A stretch of DNA of 57,515 bases, from positions 1 to 57,515 of the forward strand of contig NZ_LADU01000069.1 in assembly GCF_000961795.1 (NCBI RefSeq). Reading direction: 5' to 3'. The notes beneath the pieces were generated by a model. It was not told the DNA's origin and searched no databases. It saw only the letters and a list, made by a program, of their open reading frames with translations. The stretch comes from Hyphomonas sp. BRH_c22. GTDB lineage: Bacteria > Pseudomonadota > Alphaproteobacteria > Caulobacterales > Hyphomonadaceae. Both the position numbers and the translations under genes were made by a program. Below are positions 1 to 7,572 of this stretch, piece after piece (position 1 is the stretch's first letter; each line of letters opens with the position of its first letter).

Positions 1-768
1 CGCTGCGGCGGCCCGCGGGCTCGCGCCTGTCTCCAGCGCCGGGGTCTCCCGCGTCGCGCGGATCAGGTCCACGATATAGGAAATGATGTCATCCTTCAGT
101 TTCGTCTGCGCCACGGCCTCGACCGCCTCGTCCAGCTCGGCGGCCGTGATGACCGGCCCGATCCCGAAGGAGTCCGGCGTGTTCATGCCGGTGCGCGTGC
201 CGTGCTGGGCCACGATCGCAAACTCTTCCTCCCGGCTCGGATAATCCAGCGTATGCTTGAACAGGAATCGGTCCAGCTGCGCCTCGGGCAGGGGATAGGT
301 GCCCTGCTGCTCGATCGGGTTCTGCGTCGCGATCACGGTGAAGCGCGGGTTCAGCCGGTAGGTGTCGCCGTCGATCGTCACCTTGCGCTCCTGCATCGCC
401 TCCAGCAGCGCGGCCTGCGTCTTCGGCGGCGTCCGGTTGATCTCGTCGGCCAGCAGCAGGTCAGTGAAGATCGGCCCCTTGGTCAGGCTGAATTCATTGG
501 TCTGGAAGTTGAACAGGTTGGTGCCCAGCACGTCCCCCGGCATCAGGTCCGGCGTGAACTGGATGCGCCCGAAATCCAGCGAGATCGACTTGGCAAAGCA
601 TTGCGCCAGCAGCGTCTTCGCCGTTCCCGGGGGGCCTTCAAGCAGCACGTGCCCGGATGAGAACAGCGCGGTCAGCAGGATGTCCACGGTCGCGTCCTGG
701 CCGATCACGGCCTTGCGCACCTCGCCGCGGATCCTGTTGGCCAGGTCCTTGATGTCATTTACGTTCAT
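1..768 (-). CDS. MoxR-family AAA+ ATPase (3' end outside window)
   Basis: The minus-strand frame starts at ATG 768 and runs without a stop to base 1, giving 256 residues of a protein normally about 320-340 long. Walker A (EGPPGTAKT) is at about residues 44-52, a Walker B-type LLADEINR follows, and the conserved [22 protein letters not shown] block is recognisable in part. MoxR ATPases act as chaperone-like factors that assemble or activate partner complexes, often with DUF58 and VWA-domain proteins. The start overlaps the end of the DUF4350 gene by 14 nt, so it is the third gene of a coupled operon. A DUF58 gene would be expected next, beyond base 1; that is inference. Confidence 0.93.
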   Translation of the reverse strand, partial: MNVNDIKDLANRIRGEVRKAVIGQDATVDILLTALFSSGHVLLEGPPGTAKTLLAQCFAKSISLDFGRIQFTPDLMPGDVLGTNLFNFQTNEFSLTKGPIFTDLLLADEINRTPPKTQAALLEAMQERKVTIDGDTYRLNPRFTVIATQNPIEQQGTYPLPEAQLDRFLFKHTLDYPSREEEFAIVAQHGTRTGMNTPDSFGIGPVITAAELDEAVEAVAQTKLKDDIISYIVDLIRATRETPALETGASPRAAAA

Positions 769-1978
769 GCGTGCTTCTCCTGAGAATGTCGCGTCGCCAG
801 CGATACAGATCGCGGGCCCTGGTCATCAGCTCTTCGCGGCTCGCAGATGGCCCGCGAAGGCCGCTTTCGATTTGTGAGAATGTCTTGCCCGACTGCTCCT
901 CCGGCCCCAGCCGGTCGAACAGGGCCGATAATTGCGCCTCGGTCATGGTCTTCGGCGCCGCGATGTCGCGCGCCACGCGCCGCCGCACCATGGCCAGATA
1001 ACCGGGCGCCATGCGTGTCTCGCGCCGGGCCATCGTGAACAGGCCCGCCGAATTGTCCACCAGCGCCTGCTTGCCCAGCGCGATCACACGCCCCTCGCGG
1101 GCTGTCGGCCCGAACCGCACCAGCGCGGCCCAGCCCAGCAGGAAGGCAGACGCCAGCGCCGCCAGCGTCGCGCCGATGAAGGGAATGTCGAACACCATCT
1201 GCAACAGGTTGGCCGACCGGACAAAGCCATGCAGCGTCGCATCGAAAATGATCGGCTCGCTCTCGTCATAGCGCAGCCAGTCCATCAGCTGCACGGCAAA
1301 CCGGGCATTCTCCCGCTCGGCCAGCCCGAACGTGTTCAGCATGTCCGGGTCGGCCAGCACATAGACCTCCCGGTCATCGAACTTGCCCAGCAGCATGCCG
1401 TCGCCCGCCCCGATAATCGGCACCAGCGTTTCGGAGCGGATCACCTGCATCTTCAGGTCCGGCTTGAGTGCCATGCCGCCGAACGGCGTTTCGGTTCGCC
1501 CCTGCACGTCGATACGGCCGATCTCGCCCTCGATATCCAGCCGGCCGAGCAGGTCATTCAGGCCGCTCGCCGCCATGAACCGCGTGTCGCGCTGGCGCCG
1601 GGCATTGAACGGGTCCGTCTGGCCAACCCATTTCGGCAGCACGATCAGGGTCGTTGGCAGCAGATGGGTCTCTTCCAGCTTCCTGCTCATGCCCCAGGGC
1701 GAAACCGTGACCACCATCACGCCCCAGTCGCGGTTGCCGAGGCGTTGCTCCAGCCGGGATACCTCGACCGGGTAACCCTGGTCCTCCAGCAGCTGCACGA
1801 TGCCATTAAATCCCAGCGCCGATGTCGAGAACGGATGGTCGCCCGCATGATCGCGGTCGCGCAGTTCCGGCGCCCAGCCGGCCAGTACCATGACCGCGCC
1901 GAACGAGACGATGGCAATGGTCAGCAGTACGGCGATTGTCCGGGTTGCGAAGGGCGAGCTGGTCTGTGCGTCGCTCAT
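755..1978 (-). CDS. DUF4350 domain membrane protein
   Basis: 407 residues. One N-terminal hydrophobic segment (about residues 14-35) precedes a large extracytoplasmic-looking domain, and a second membrane segment lies near residues 265-290 before a basic, cytoplasmic-looking C-terminus. Order and neighbours match the DUF4350 proteins that accompany MoxR and DUF4129 genes in many bacteria. The exact function is unknown; a role in a MoxR-linked membrane assembly system is inferred from context. Start ATG 1978 overlaps the upstream stop as ATGA, indicating translational coupling. Confidence 0.85.
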   Translation of the reverse strand: MSDAQTSSPFATRTIAVLLTIAIVSFGAVMVLAGWAPELRDRDHAGDHPFSTSALGFNGIVQLLEDQGYPVEVSRLEQRLGNRDWGVMVVTVSPWGMSRKLEETHLLPTTLIVLPKWVGQTDPFNARRQRDTRFMAASGLNDLLGRLDIEGEIGRIDVQGRTETPFGGMALKPDLKMQVIRSETLVPIIGAGDGMLLGKFDDREVYVLADPDMLNTFGLAERENARFAVQLMDWLRYDESEPIIFDATLHGFVRSANLLQMVFDIPFIGATLAALASAFLLGWAALVRFGPTAREGRVIALGKQALVDNSAGLFTMARRETRMAPGYLAMVRRRVARDIAAPKTMTEAQLSALFDRLGPEEQSGKTFSQIESGLRGPSASREELMTRARDLYRWRRDILRRSTHERK

Positions 1979-2799
1979 CCCCAGGCCTCCCCGAATGCGA
2001 ACTGCTCATAGGAGTCGCGCGCCGTTTTCCATCCGGCCGCGTCCACGGTCCGCCCGCCGAAGAAACTGTGCTCGACAATCGCAATGATCGGACCCAGCGC
2101 GCGCTTGGCCCGTTCGGGCAGGTTGCGCAGCCCGCCAATCTCGCGCGCGGTCAGCGAGCGCGGCACGCCGCCTTCCAGCCGCTGCTGGATGTCGGCGATC
2201 GAGCGGAACAGCAAAAGGTGGACGGCCTCGGCAAACTTGCCGTCCCGCGCCAGCGCGTCGGCCTCCTCCAGCAGGGAGCGCGCCGCGTGCGCATCGGGCC
2301 GCAGGTCCACCAGCATGTCGTCCGCATTGTCGACCTTGCCCTTGCCGGACTTGCCGAAACGCACGCGGACCGCCTCGCCGAACAGGAAGTAGAGTACGCC
2401 CGCCGCAACGACCACGATGGCCGCCCAGAAGATGACCTGGAACAATGGCCCAAGCCTGCCGAGGAAGTCAAAGATCGCCGTCAGCCAGTCCGGCGGCGGC
2501 TTTGGCGGCTGGATGTCTTCCTCCGGCGCGTCATATTCAGGCCGCGTCAGCTGCAGGCCCGCTTTTTTCAGGTAGGCTGCATGGGCGGCGTCCACCGCGT
2601 CCAGATCCGTTTCCGGGCCATAGTGCTCAAGCGACTCGTCGTAGGGTTCTGCGTCATCAAGGACATCGGCGCCGAAATCATTTGCCGCCGTGACCGGGAC
2701 GCCTTCATCGGAATGGATCTGGGCAAGGCCCGGCTGTGCAGCCGACGCAAGCGCAAGCGCGAGCGCGAGCAGAGCCCCCATCCGAACCGGCAAGCGCAA
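1975..2799 (-). CDS. DUF4129 domain protein with signal peptide
   Basis: First gene of the MoxR operon. I choose a TTG start at 2799 because a perfect AGGAGG (complement of 2808-2813) lies 8 nt upstream; ATG 2781, six codons inside, has no such site. This gives 274 residues: a signal peptide rich in Ala/Leu ending near a QPGLAQ cleavage region, an acidic linker, one transmembrane segment (sequence FWAAIVVVAAGVLYFLFG), and a C-terminal DUF4129 domain with the ALxxGDHAEA-like helical region and a final W-rich tail. It probably forms a membrane module with DUF4350 and MoxR. Function is not established for the family. Confidence 0.82.
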   Translation of the reverse strand: MRLPVRMGALLALALALASAAQPGLAQIHSDEGVPVTAANDFGADVLDDAEPYDESLEHYGPETDLDAVDAAHAAYLKKAGLQLTRPEYDAPEEDIQPPKPPPDWLTAIFDFLGRLGPLFQVIFWAAIVVVAAGVLYFLFGEAVRVRFGKSGKGKVDNADDMLVDLRPDAHAARSLLEEADALARDGKFAEAVHLLLFRSIADIQQRLEGGVPRSLTAREIGGLRNLPERAKRALGPIIAIVEHSFFGGRTVDAAGWKTARDSYEQFAFGEAWG

Positions 2800-2940
2800 A
2801 ACTTGTCCCTCCTGCCGCAGGCGCCCCATAGCCCGCAGAATGGCGCGACTATTCCAGAGGTTGCGTGCCGCTTCAACGCCTATTGCCGTGCGGCCCGGTC
2901 CATCCGATATAGCCGCTCCAAGGCAGAGATGAGGCGTGAA

Positions 2941-3417
2941 ATGGACAAGGCCGGGCATTATCGGGACCTGAAGGCAGAAATCGACAGTGTCGTGGCCGGT
3001 GAAACCTCCGTCACGGCGCGCTATGCGACGGCGGCGTGCATACTGGCCCAGGCCATGGCGCCGCGCTTTTTCTGGATCGGGTTCTACGTCGTCGATCCGC
3101 TGAAGCCGCGCGAACTCGTCGTCGGCCCGTATCAGGGCACGCTGGGCTGCCTGCGGATTCCCTTCGGAAAGGGCGTCTGCGGCCATGTTGCGGCGACCGG
3201 CGAGCCGATCATCGTGCCGGACGTGCATGCCTTCCCGGGCCACATCGCCTGCGATTCGGCCTCGAATTCCGAAATCGTCGTGCCGGTCTTCGACGCGAAG
3301 GGCCAGTTGGCGGCCGTGCTGGATGTCGATTCAACCGCGTTCGATGCATTCGACGAAACGGATCTTGAAGGCCTAGTTGCTATTTGCAACAGCCTCCTCA
3401 TCGACAACGCCCGGTAG
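2941..3417 (+). CDS. msrC: Free methionine-(R)-sulfoxide reductase (GAF domain)
   Basis: 158 residues from ATG 2941, preceded by GAGGCGTGAA; an ATG four codons earlier is also possible. It is a single GAF domain. It shows LGCLRIPFGKGVCG and later HIACDSASNSEIVVP. The three cysteines have spacings of 10 and 24 residues, the spacing seen in the E. coli YebR/fRMsr enzyme, which reduces free Met-R-sulfoxide using thioredoxin. Presumably cytosolic and part of oxidative-damage repair. It is divergent from the DUF4129 operon and its last 45 nt overlap tail-to-tail with the esterase gene on the other strand. Confidence 0.92.
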   Translation: MDKAGHYRDLKAEIDSVVAGETSVTARYATAACILAQAMAPRFFWIGFYVVDPLKPRELVVGPYQGTLGCLRIPFGKGVCGHVAATGEPIIVPDVHAFPGHIACDSASNSEIVVPVFDAKGQLAAVLDVDSTAFDAFDETDLEGLVAICNSLLIDNAR

Positions 3418-5154
3418 GGGTTCATCCTGCAGCGCCACGTCGCGCGGCGCGACAATCTGGGTCACCGCGTCGATCCGGTTGTTCAGGTTCTCTTCGAGGA
3501 TATCCAGCTTGCGGGCGCGCAGCTCGCGGACAATCTCAAGCGGATAGTCCAGTGCCATCCACTTGTCCGTTTCGGACGTGTAAAGCGGCCATTCGGGAAC
3601 GCCCTCGCCATTCGGGTCTCCGGTACGGGCAAAATTGGTCCAGTATGTCATCATCGCGCCGGTCAGCTTTTCGTCGGCATGCGACACCGGCATGAGCGGC
3701 GAATGGCTGTCGAACACGAACGGAATTTCGGCCGCATGATAAGCGCCGATGGTCTGGTGCTTTGACGGCCATGTGCGTGAGAACATGTACATCCATGTCG
3801 GCTGTCCGGCATCGGCATTGTGCTTGCCGATGAAGCGCATGTGGACGCCAAACATGTCGTCGCCCAGCATGTCGGTGGCCCCGGAATCCCAGGTTTCCAG
3901 GCTTTCCATGCCATACAGCGACTGCAGGGCCTTGGCCGGATTGGTACCGAATACATCGGCCAGCGCCGCTTCGCGATCGTCCAGCGTTCCGGTCATCTGT
4001 TTCGACAGGACGGTAGGCGAGTTCATGCGCTCGTAGAACAGCGAGCCTTCGTCCGCATTGTATCCCGCCAGCATGGGCACGCGCGGCACGTCACCGTCGC
4101 GGATTGCCTTGCCGATCATTTGCGGCAGCACTTTGCCATCCACGTTGGGCAGGAAATAGCCGGTCAGGTCGCTACGGGCTTCAGCGCGCGAGATGATCGC
4201 GGCGGCGGGAATGGCCCTCAACGTGTCGGCGGTCGCCGCCGGCGGTGCCAGGGTCGACAGGAATTCCATGCCGACATCCTCGGCGCTGCGCACGGTCGAC
4301 AGGGGCGATTTCCTGAGGTGGATTGCATTGTAGCTGCTCGATCCGCTCTCGAGGATCACCTTGTCGAACAGGCCGACAGCCAGCGGCGAGGCCATCAGTT
4401 CAGTGACCGATTGCGCACCGGCGCTCTCGCCGAACACGGTCACGTTTTGCGGGTCGCCGCCAAAGCTTGCAATGTTGCTGCGCACCCATCTGAGGGCCGC
4501 CATCTGGTCCATCAGACCGTAATTGCCGGATGTGCCATCAGCTTCCGTCAGGGCCGGATGGGCCAGGTAACCGAGCGGGCCAAGGCGGTAATTGATCGTC
4601 ACCAGCACGACGCCCTTCTCGACCAGGCCGTTCGACTGGTAGAGGCTGGAGGAGCCTGAACCGGCCTGGTGCGATCCGCCATGGATCCACACCATCACGG
4701 GAACCGGCGCGCCGCCATCCATGTTGCCGGTACGCACATTCAGGAAAAGACAGGTTTCGGATTCCGGCGGGCTGGGTTGGGACGCGATGTAATTCTGGGC
4801 CAGCATGCGCTTCCACCAGGGCAGGCCGACGCCCTCCACGATGTCATTGACGAACCCGCCCAGGCCCGCGCGCGGCTGCAGGCATTCGGCGCCGTACTTG
4901 CGGGCATCGCGGGGTATAGCGCCCCATTGCGGCGCAGTATCCGGCGCAGTCCAGCGCCGCGCGGTCGCGTAGGGCAGGCCGTTGAATACCTGGATGTCCG
5001 GGTTGTCGGGATCGATGCCGCCAATCACCACGCCCTGCTCGATGCGCAGCGGTTCGGCCATTTCCATTGGCTCTGCAGGCTGGTTCAATTTGAACCAGCC
5101 CCAGGCCAGACCCCCGGCCAGGGCAAAAAAGAGTACTATACTAAGTCGTTTCAT
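3373..5154 (-). CDS. Carboxylesterase type B, membrane-anchored or secreted
   Basis: 593 residues from ATG 5154; a TTG nine codons upstream extends the frame but adds no hydrophobic sequence. An N-terminal hydrophobic stretch (about residues 5-18) acts as signal or anchor. The alpha/beta-hydrolase shows the type B elements: SETCLFLNVRTG, an oxyanion-hole HGGSHQAGSG, nucleophile elbow GESAGA (Ser about 244), and later GSLFYERM and AYHAAEIPFVF around the acid and His positions. It would hydrolyse ester substrates in the periplasm; the substrate cannot be told from sequence. The 3' end overlaps the msrC-like gene by 45 nt in convergent orientation. Confidence 0.9.
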   Translation of the reverse strand: MKRLSIVLFFALAGGLAWGWFKLNQPAEPMEMAEPLRIEQGVVIGGIDPDNPDIQVFNGLPYATARRWTAPDTAPQWGAIPRDARKYGAECLQPRAGLGGFVNDIVEGVGLPWWKRMLAQNYIASQPSPPESETCLFLNVRTGNMDGGAPVPVMVWIHGGSHQAGSGSSSLYQSNGLVEKGVVLVTINYRLGPLGYLAHPALTEADGTSGNYGLMDQMAALRWVRSNIASFGGDPQNVTVFGESAGAQSVTELMASPLAVGLFDKVILESGSSSYNAIHLRKSPLSTVRSAEDVGMEFLSTLAPPAATADTLRAIPAAAIISRAEARSDLTGYFLPNVDGKVLPQMIGKAIRDGDVPRVPMLAGYNADEGSLFYERMNSPTVLSKQMTGTLDDREAALADVFGTNPAKALQSLYGMESLETWDSGATDMLGDDMFGVHMRFIGKHNADAGQPTWMYMFSRTWPSKHQTIGAYHAAEIPFVFDSHSPLMPVSHADEKLTGAMMTYWTNFARTGDPNGEGVPEWPLYTSETDKWMALDYPLEIVRELRARKLDILEENLNNRIDAVTQIVAPRDVALQDEPLPGVVDEEAVANSN

Positions 5155-5225
5155 GGCGTGGTTCCCGCCCGTAATCCGCAAGAATTATACCAGATACAGG
5201 GCGATGTCACGGCAACTGGTCCGTT

Positions 5226-6335
5226 TCAGGACAGTGCGTCCAGTGCCTGTGTCACCGCGGCCACAAGGTCGCCTGTCGGCTCGATCCCGGCGGCGAACCG
5301 GACAAAGCCGTCGGGCACCTCGTCGCCCCAGCGGGCCCGGCGTTCGGCGCTGGAATGCACCCCGCCAAAGCTCGTCGCCGGAGAGAGCAGGGGGCAGCCG
5401 GCAATGAATCGGTCGGCATTCGCCTGGCTGGCGAGTGTGAAGCTGACAATCGGCCCGAAACCGTTCATTTGCCGCTTCGCGACCTGATGGAACGGGTCAT
5501 TGCCCAGCCCCGGATAGTGCACGGCCGACACGGCCTTGTGCCCCAGCACGGCTTCGGCCACGGCCAGCGCATTCGCGTTCATCCGGCCCAGCCGCACTTC
5601 CAGCGTCTCAAGTCCCCGGTGCAGCAGGTAGGCATCGAACGGCCCGACAATCGCGCCGGCCAGCCTCCGCCATGTCTTCACCGCGTCGAACAGGTCGGCA
5701 TTGCGTGTCGCGACATGGCCGCACATCACATCCGAATGGCCTGCCATCGCCTTTGTATCGGACAGCACGCAGACATCGGCGCCAAGGTCCAGCGGCCGCT
5801 GGCACAGCGGGGTCGCGGTCGTATTATCCGCCATCACCAGCGCGCCCGCCGCCTTTGCGCGTTCGGCCACCCTGGCTATGTCGCACACGGCCAGCCCCGG
5901 ATTGGCGGGCGTCTCGATCTGCACCAGCCGGCAGCCGGTCATGTCGGCCTCGGCCATGTCGGCGGTCGGGCAGGTGCGCATCGTCACGCCCATCGGCGCG
6001 AACTGGGCGTTCAGCAGGTTGCGGACATTGTAATAGCCGTCCGACGGCACCAGCACCGTGTCGCCGGGCCGCAGCACGGAATAGAAGACCGAGGCAATCG
6101 CTGCCATGCCGGACGGAAAGCAGACCACGTCCGCGCCTTCAAGAATGCCGATCTCCGCCTCCACCGCCTCGACGGTCGGGTTGCCGTTGCGGGCATAGAA
6201 ATGGCTGCCATCCGGCTCGCCCGGCAAGTGGAACACGGAGGTGGCATGGATCGGCAGCGACACCGCCTCGCCCTTTGACAGGCCCTGGCTGCGATGGTGC
6301 AGCAACCGGCTGATGGCAGATGTCTTGTCAGTCAT
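5226..6335 (-). CDS. Cys/Met metabolism PLP-dependent enzyme (cystathionine lyase/synthase type)
   Basis: 369 residues, typical of the trans-sulfuration family. It has YARNGNPTVEAVE near residue 48, the FPSGMAAIAS glycine-rich PLP-phosphate region, and VLSDTKAMAGHSDVMCG containing the Schiff-base lysine. The C-terminal SPATSFGGVHSSAE region follows the substrate-site pattern seen in MetB/MetC/CGL enzymes. Activity could be cystathionine gamma-synthase, beta-lyase or gamma-lyase; the exact reaction is not decided here. It is the last gene of the minus-strand run starting with the DUF1330 gene 6 nt upstream. Confidence 0.9.
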   Translation of the reverse strand: MTDKTSAISRLLHHRSQGLSKGEAVSLPIHATSVFHLPGEPDGSHFYARNGNPTVEAVEAEIGILEGADVVCFPSGMAAIASVFYSVLRPGDTVLVPSDGYYNVRNLLNAQFAPMGVTMRTCPTADMAEADMTGCRLVQIETPANPGLAVCDIARVAERAKAAGALVMADNTTATPLCQRPLDLGADVCVLSDTKAMAGHSDVMCGHVATRNADLFDAVKTWRRLAGAIVGPFDAYLLHRGLETLEVRLGRMNANALAVAEAVLGHKAVSAVHYPGLGNDPFHQVAKRQMNGFGPIVSFTLASQANADRFIAGCPLLSPATSFGGVHSSAERRARWGDEVPDGFVRFAAGIEPTGDLVAAVTQALDALS

Positions 6336-6341
6336 GGCGGA

Positions 6342-6764
6342 TCAAACCTTTTTCCCGTTGGCCCAGCTTGGCCGCGTCACGATCAGGTCCTGGCACAGGA
6401 GGCCCGCCTCGCGGTGGCGCGACATGGACTTGTAGTCCTTATGGTTCAGCGTGGCGATGAAGGCCTGCCGCGTCGGGAAGTGATTGACCAGCACTGCGTC
6501 CCAGTCGCCGCCGCCGATGAAATAGCGTTCGGTCGAACCCAGCAGCAGGGTCGATCCGCCGACTTCCGCCGCCGCCACGGAAAAGGCTTCCGAGTATCGC
6601 TGATAGGCGGCCTCGCCGCTGATTGCCTCGCCATGCTCCGGGTCGCCCTCGGCATACTCTGCCTTCACGCGGAATTTCAGCAGGTTCACCTGCGCGACCG
6701 GCCCGTCATAGGGGTCGTCACGAAAGGCGCGGAACTGGTCGGCGGTCGGCTGGAAAGCGGGCAT
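6342..6764 (-). CDS. DUF1330 domain protein
   Basis: 140 residues, a small ferredoxin-like alpha/beta fold protein. The pattern GPVAQVNLLKF, then a glycine-rich GGSTLLLGSTERYFIGGGDWDAVLVNHFPTR region and LNHKDYKSMSRHREAGL, is characteristic of DUF1330/dimeric alpha-beta barrel proteins. Biochemical role unknown. It sits directly upstream of the PLP enzyme (6 nt gap) and 26 nt after the NUDIX gene, so co-transcription is likely. Confidence 0.85.
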   Translation of the reverse strand: MPAFQPTADQFRAFRDDPYDGPVAQVNLLKFRVKAEYAEGDPEHGEAISGEAAYQRYSEAFSVAAAEVGGSTLLLGSTERYFIGGGDWDAVLVNHFPTRQAFIATLNHKDYKSMSRHREAGLLCQDLIVTRPSWANGKKV

Positions 6765-6790
6765 GTCCTGTCTCCTCGTATGGGCTTGCG

Positions 6791-7354
6791 CTAAGGGCGC
6801 TTGCCGGGATGCTTGCTGAAAAAGCGTTCAGTGTAAAACAATGCCGCCGCATGAAGCGCATGTTGGACCTCCAGCCCATCATAGGCGAGAAAATCCGCAT
6901 AGGGCATTTCCAGCACCTCGATCTCTTCGTTCGCATCCAGCGATTGCGCGTGTTTCTTCTCGCATCCAAGCGCCAGGAAATAATGCAGGCGGTTATTCTG
7001 GGTCGCGGGGTTGGGATAGCAGGTGCCGACCGGGATCATCTCGCGCGCGTCATAGCCGGTCTCCTCGCGCAATTCGCGCCTGCCGACGGCCTCCCAGTCG
7101 CTTTCTCCGGGATCGGAGACCCCGCCCGGCACGCCCGTCAGCACGACGCCGCCCGCATGCCGGTACTCGCGGATCAGCACGATTTTGCCCGCCGCCGTCA
7201 GGGGGATGATCGTCACCCAGTCTGTCAGTTCCACAACATGGTAGGCGGGCACGACATGCCCATTCTCGCGCTGGCACCTGTCAGTGCGCAGGCTCATGAA
7301 CTGGTCGCGCATGACCTGTTTGGAGGAGAGGATCGTCCAGGGCTTGATGGTCAT
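6791..7354 (-). CDS. NUDIX hydrolase (ADP-ribose pyrophosphatase-like)
   Basis: 187 residues from ATG 7354, which overlaps the end of the small membrane protein gene as ATGA; an upstream in-frame extension is possible but lies inside that gene. The Nudix region reads GGVSDPGESDWEAVGRREL followed by REETG. Aligned to GX5EX7REUXEEXGU, the loop between the first Glu and the RE pair holds eight rather than seven residues. The N-terminal IREYRHAGG region resembles ADP-sugar pyrophosphatases, which cleave ADP-ribose or related nucleoside diphosphates. Substrate is inferred only at that level. Confidence 0.87.
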   Translation of the reverse strand: MTIKPWTILSSKQVMRDQFMSLRTDRCQRENGHVVPAYHVVELTDWVTIIPLTAAGKIVLIREYRHAGGVVLTGVPGGVSDPGESDWEAVGRRELREETGYDAREMIPVGTCYPNPATQNNRLHYFLALGCEKKHAQSLDANEEIEVLEMPYADFLAYDGLEVQHALHAAALFYTERFFSKHPGKRP

Positions 7355-7572
7355 CTCGTCATTGCCATGCGTGCCAGCTTGACCATCAGCAGCAGCCAGG
7401 GCCAAGCATGGAAAAAGAAGTCAAAGATGTCGACCGGACGGTGCAGCGTACCTGCGGCCAGCATTTTCAGTTTTTCCCATATATGCGGCTCGGGCATGAA
7501 CGGGGCCAGCCCGAGGGTGAGGCAGGCGAGGAGCACAATGCCGAGCGGGATACGGTCCAGAAATTCCATCAT
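7351..7572 (-). CDS. Small conserved-looking membrane protein
   Basis: 73 residues. It has two hydrophobic segments (about residues 8-24 and 54-65) separated by an amphipathic stretch with HIWEKLKMLAAGTL and RPVDIFDF. The type recurs in alphaproteobacteria, sometimes annotated loosely as RND-related, but no function can be read from it. Coding support comes from precise 4-nt overlaps at both ends: its ATG overlaps the stop of the peptidase gene and its stop overlaps the ATG of the NUDIX gene. Confidence 0.75.
   Translation of the reverse strand: MMEFLDRIPLGIVLLACLTLGLAPFMPEPHIWEKLKMLAAGTLHRPVDIFDFFFHAWPWLLLMVKLARMAMTR

Noticed and set aside
932..2011. Long plus-strand frame antisense to the DUF4350 gene
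   Set aside because: It mirrors the minus-strand gene, is rich in His/Gln/Arg as expected for an antisense frame in GC-rich DNA, and has no domain or start signal.
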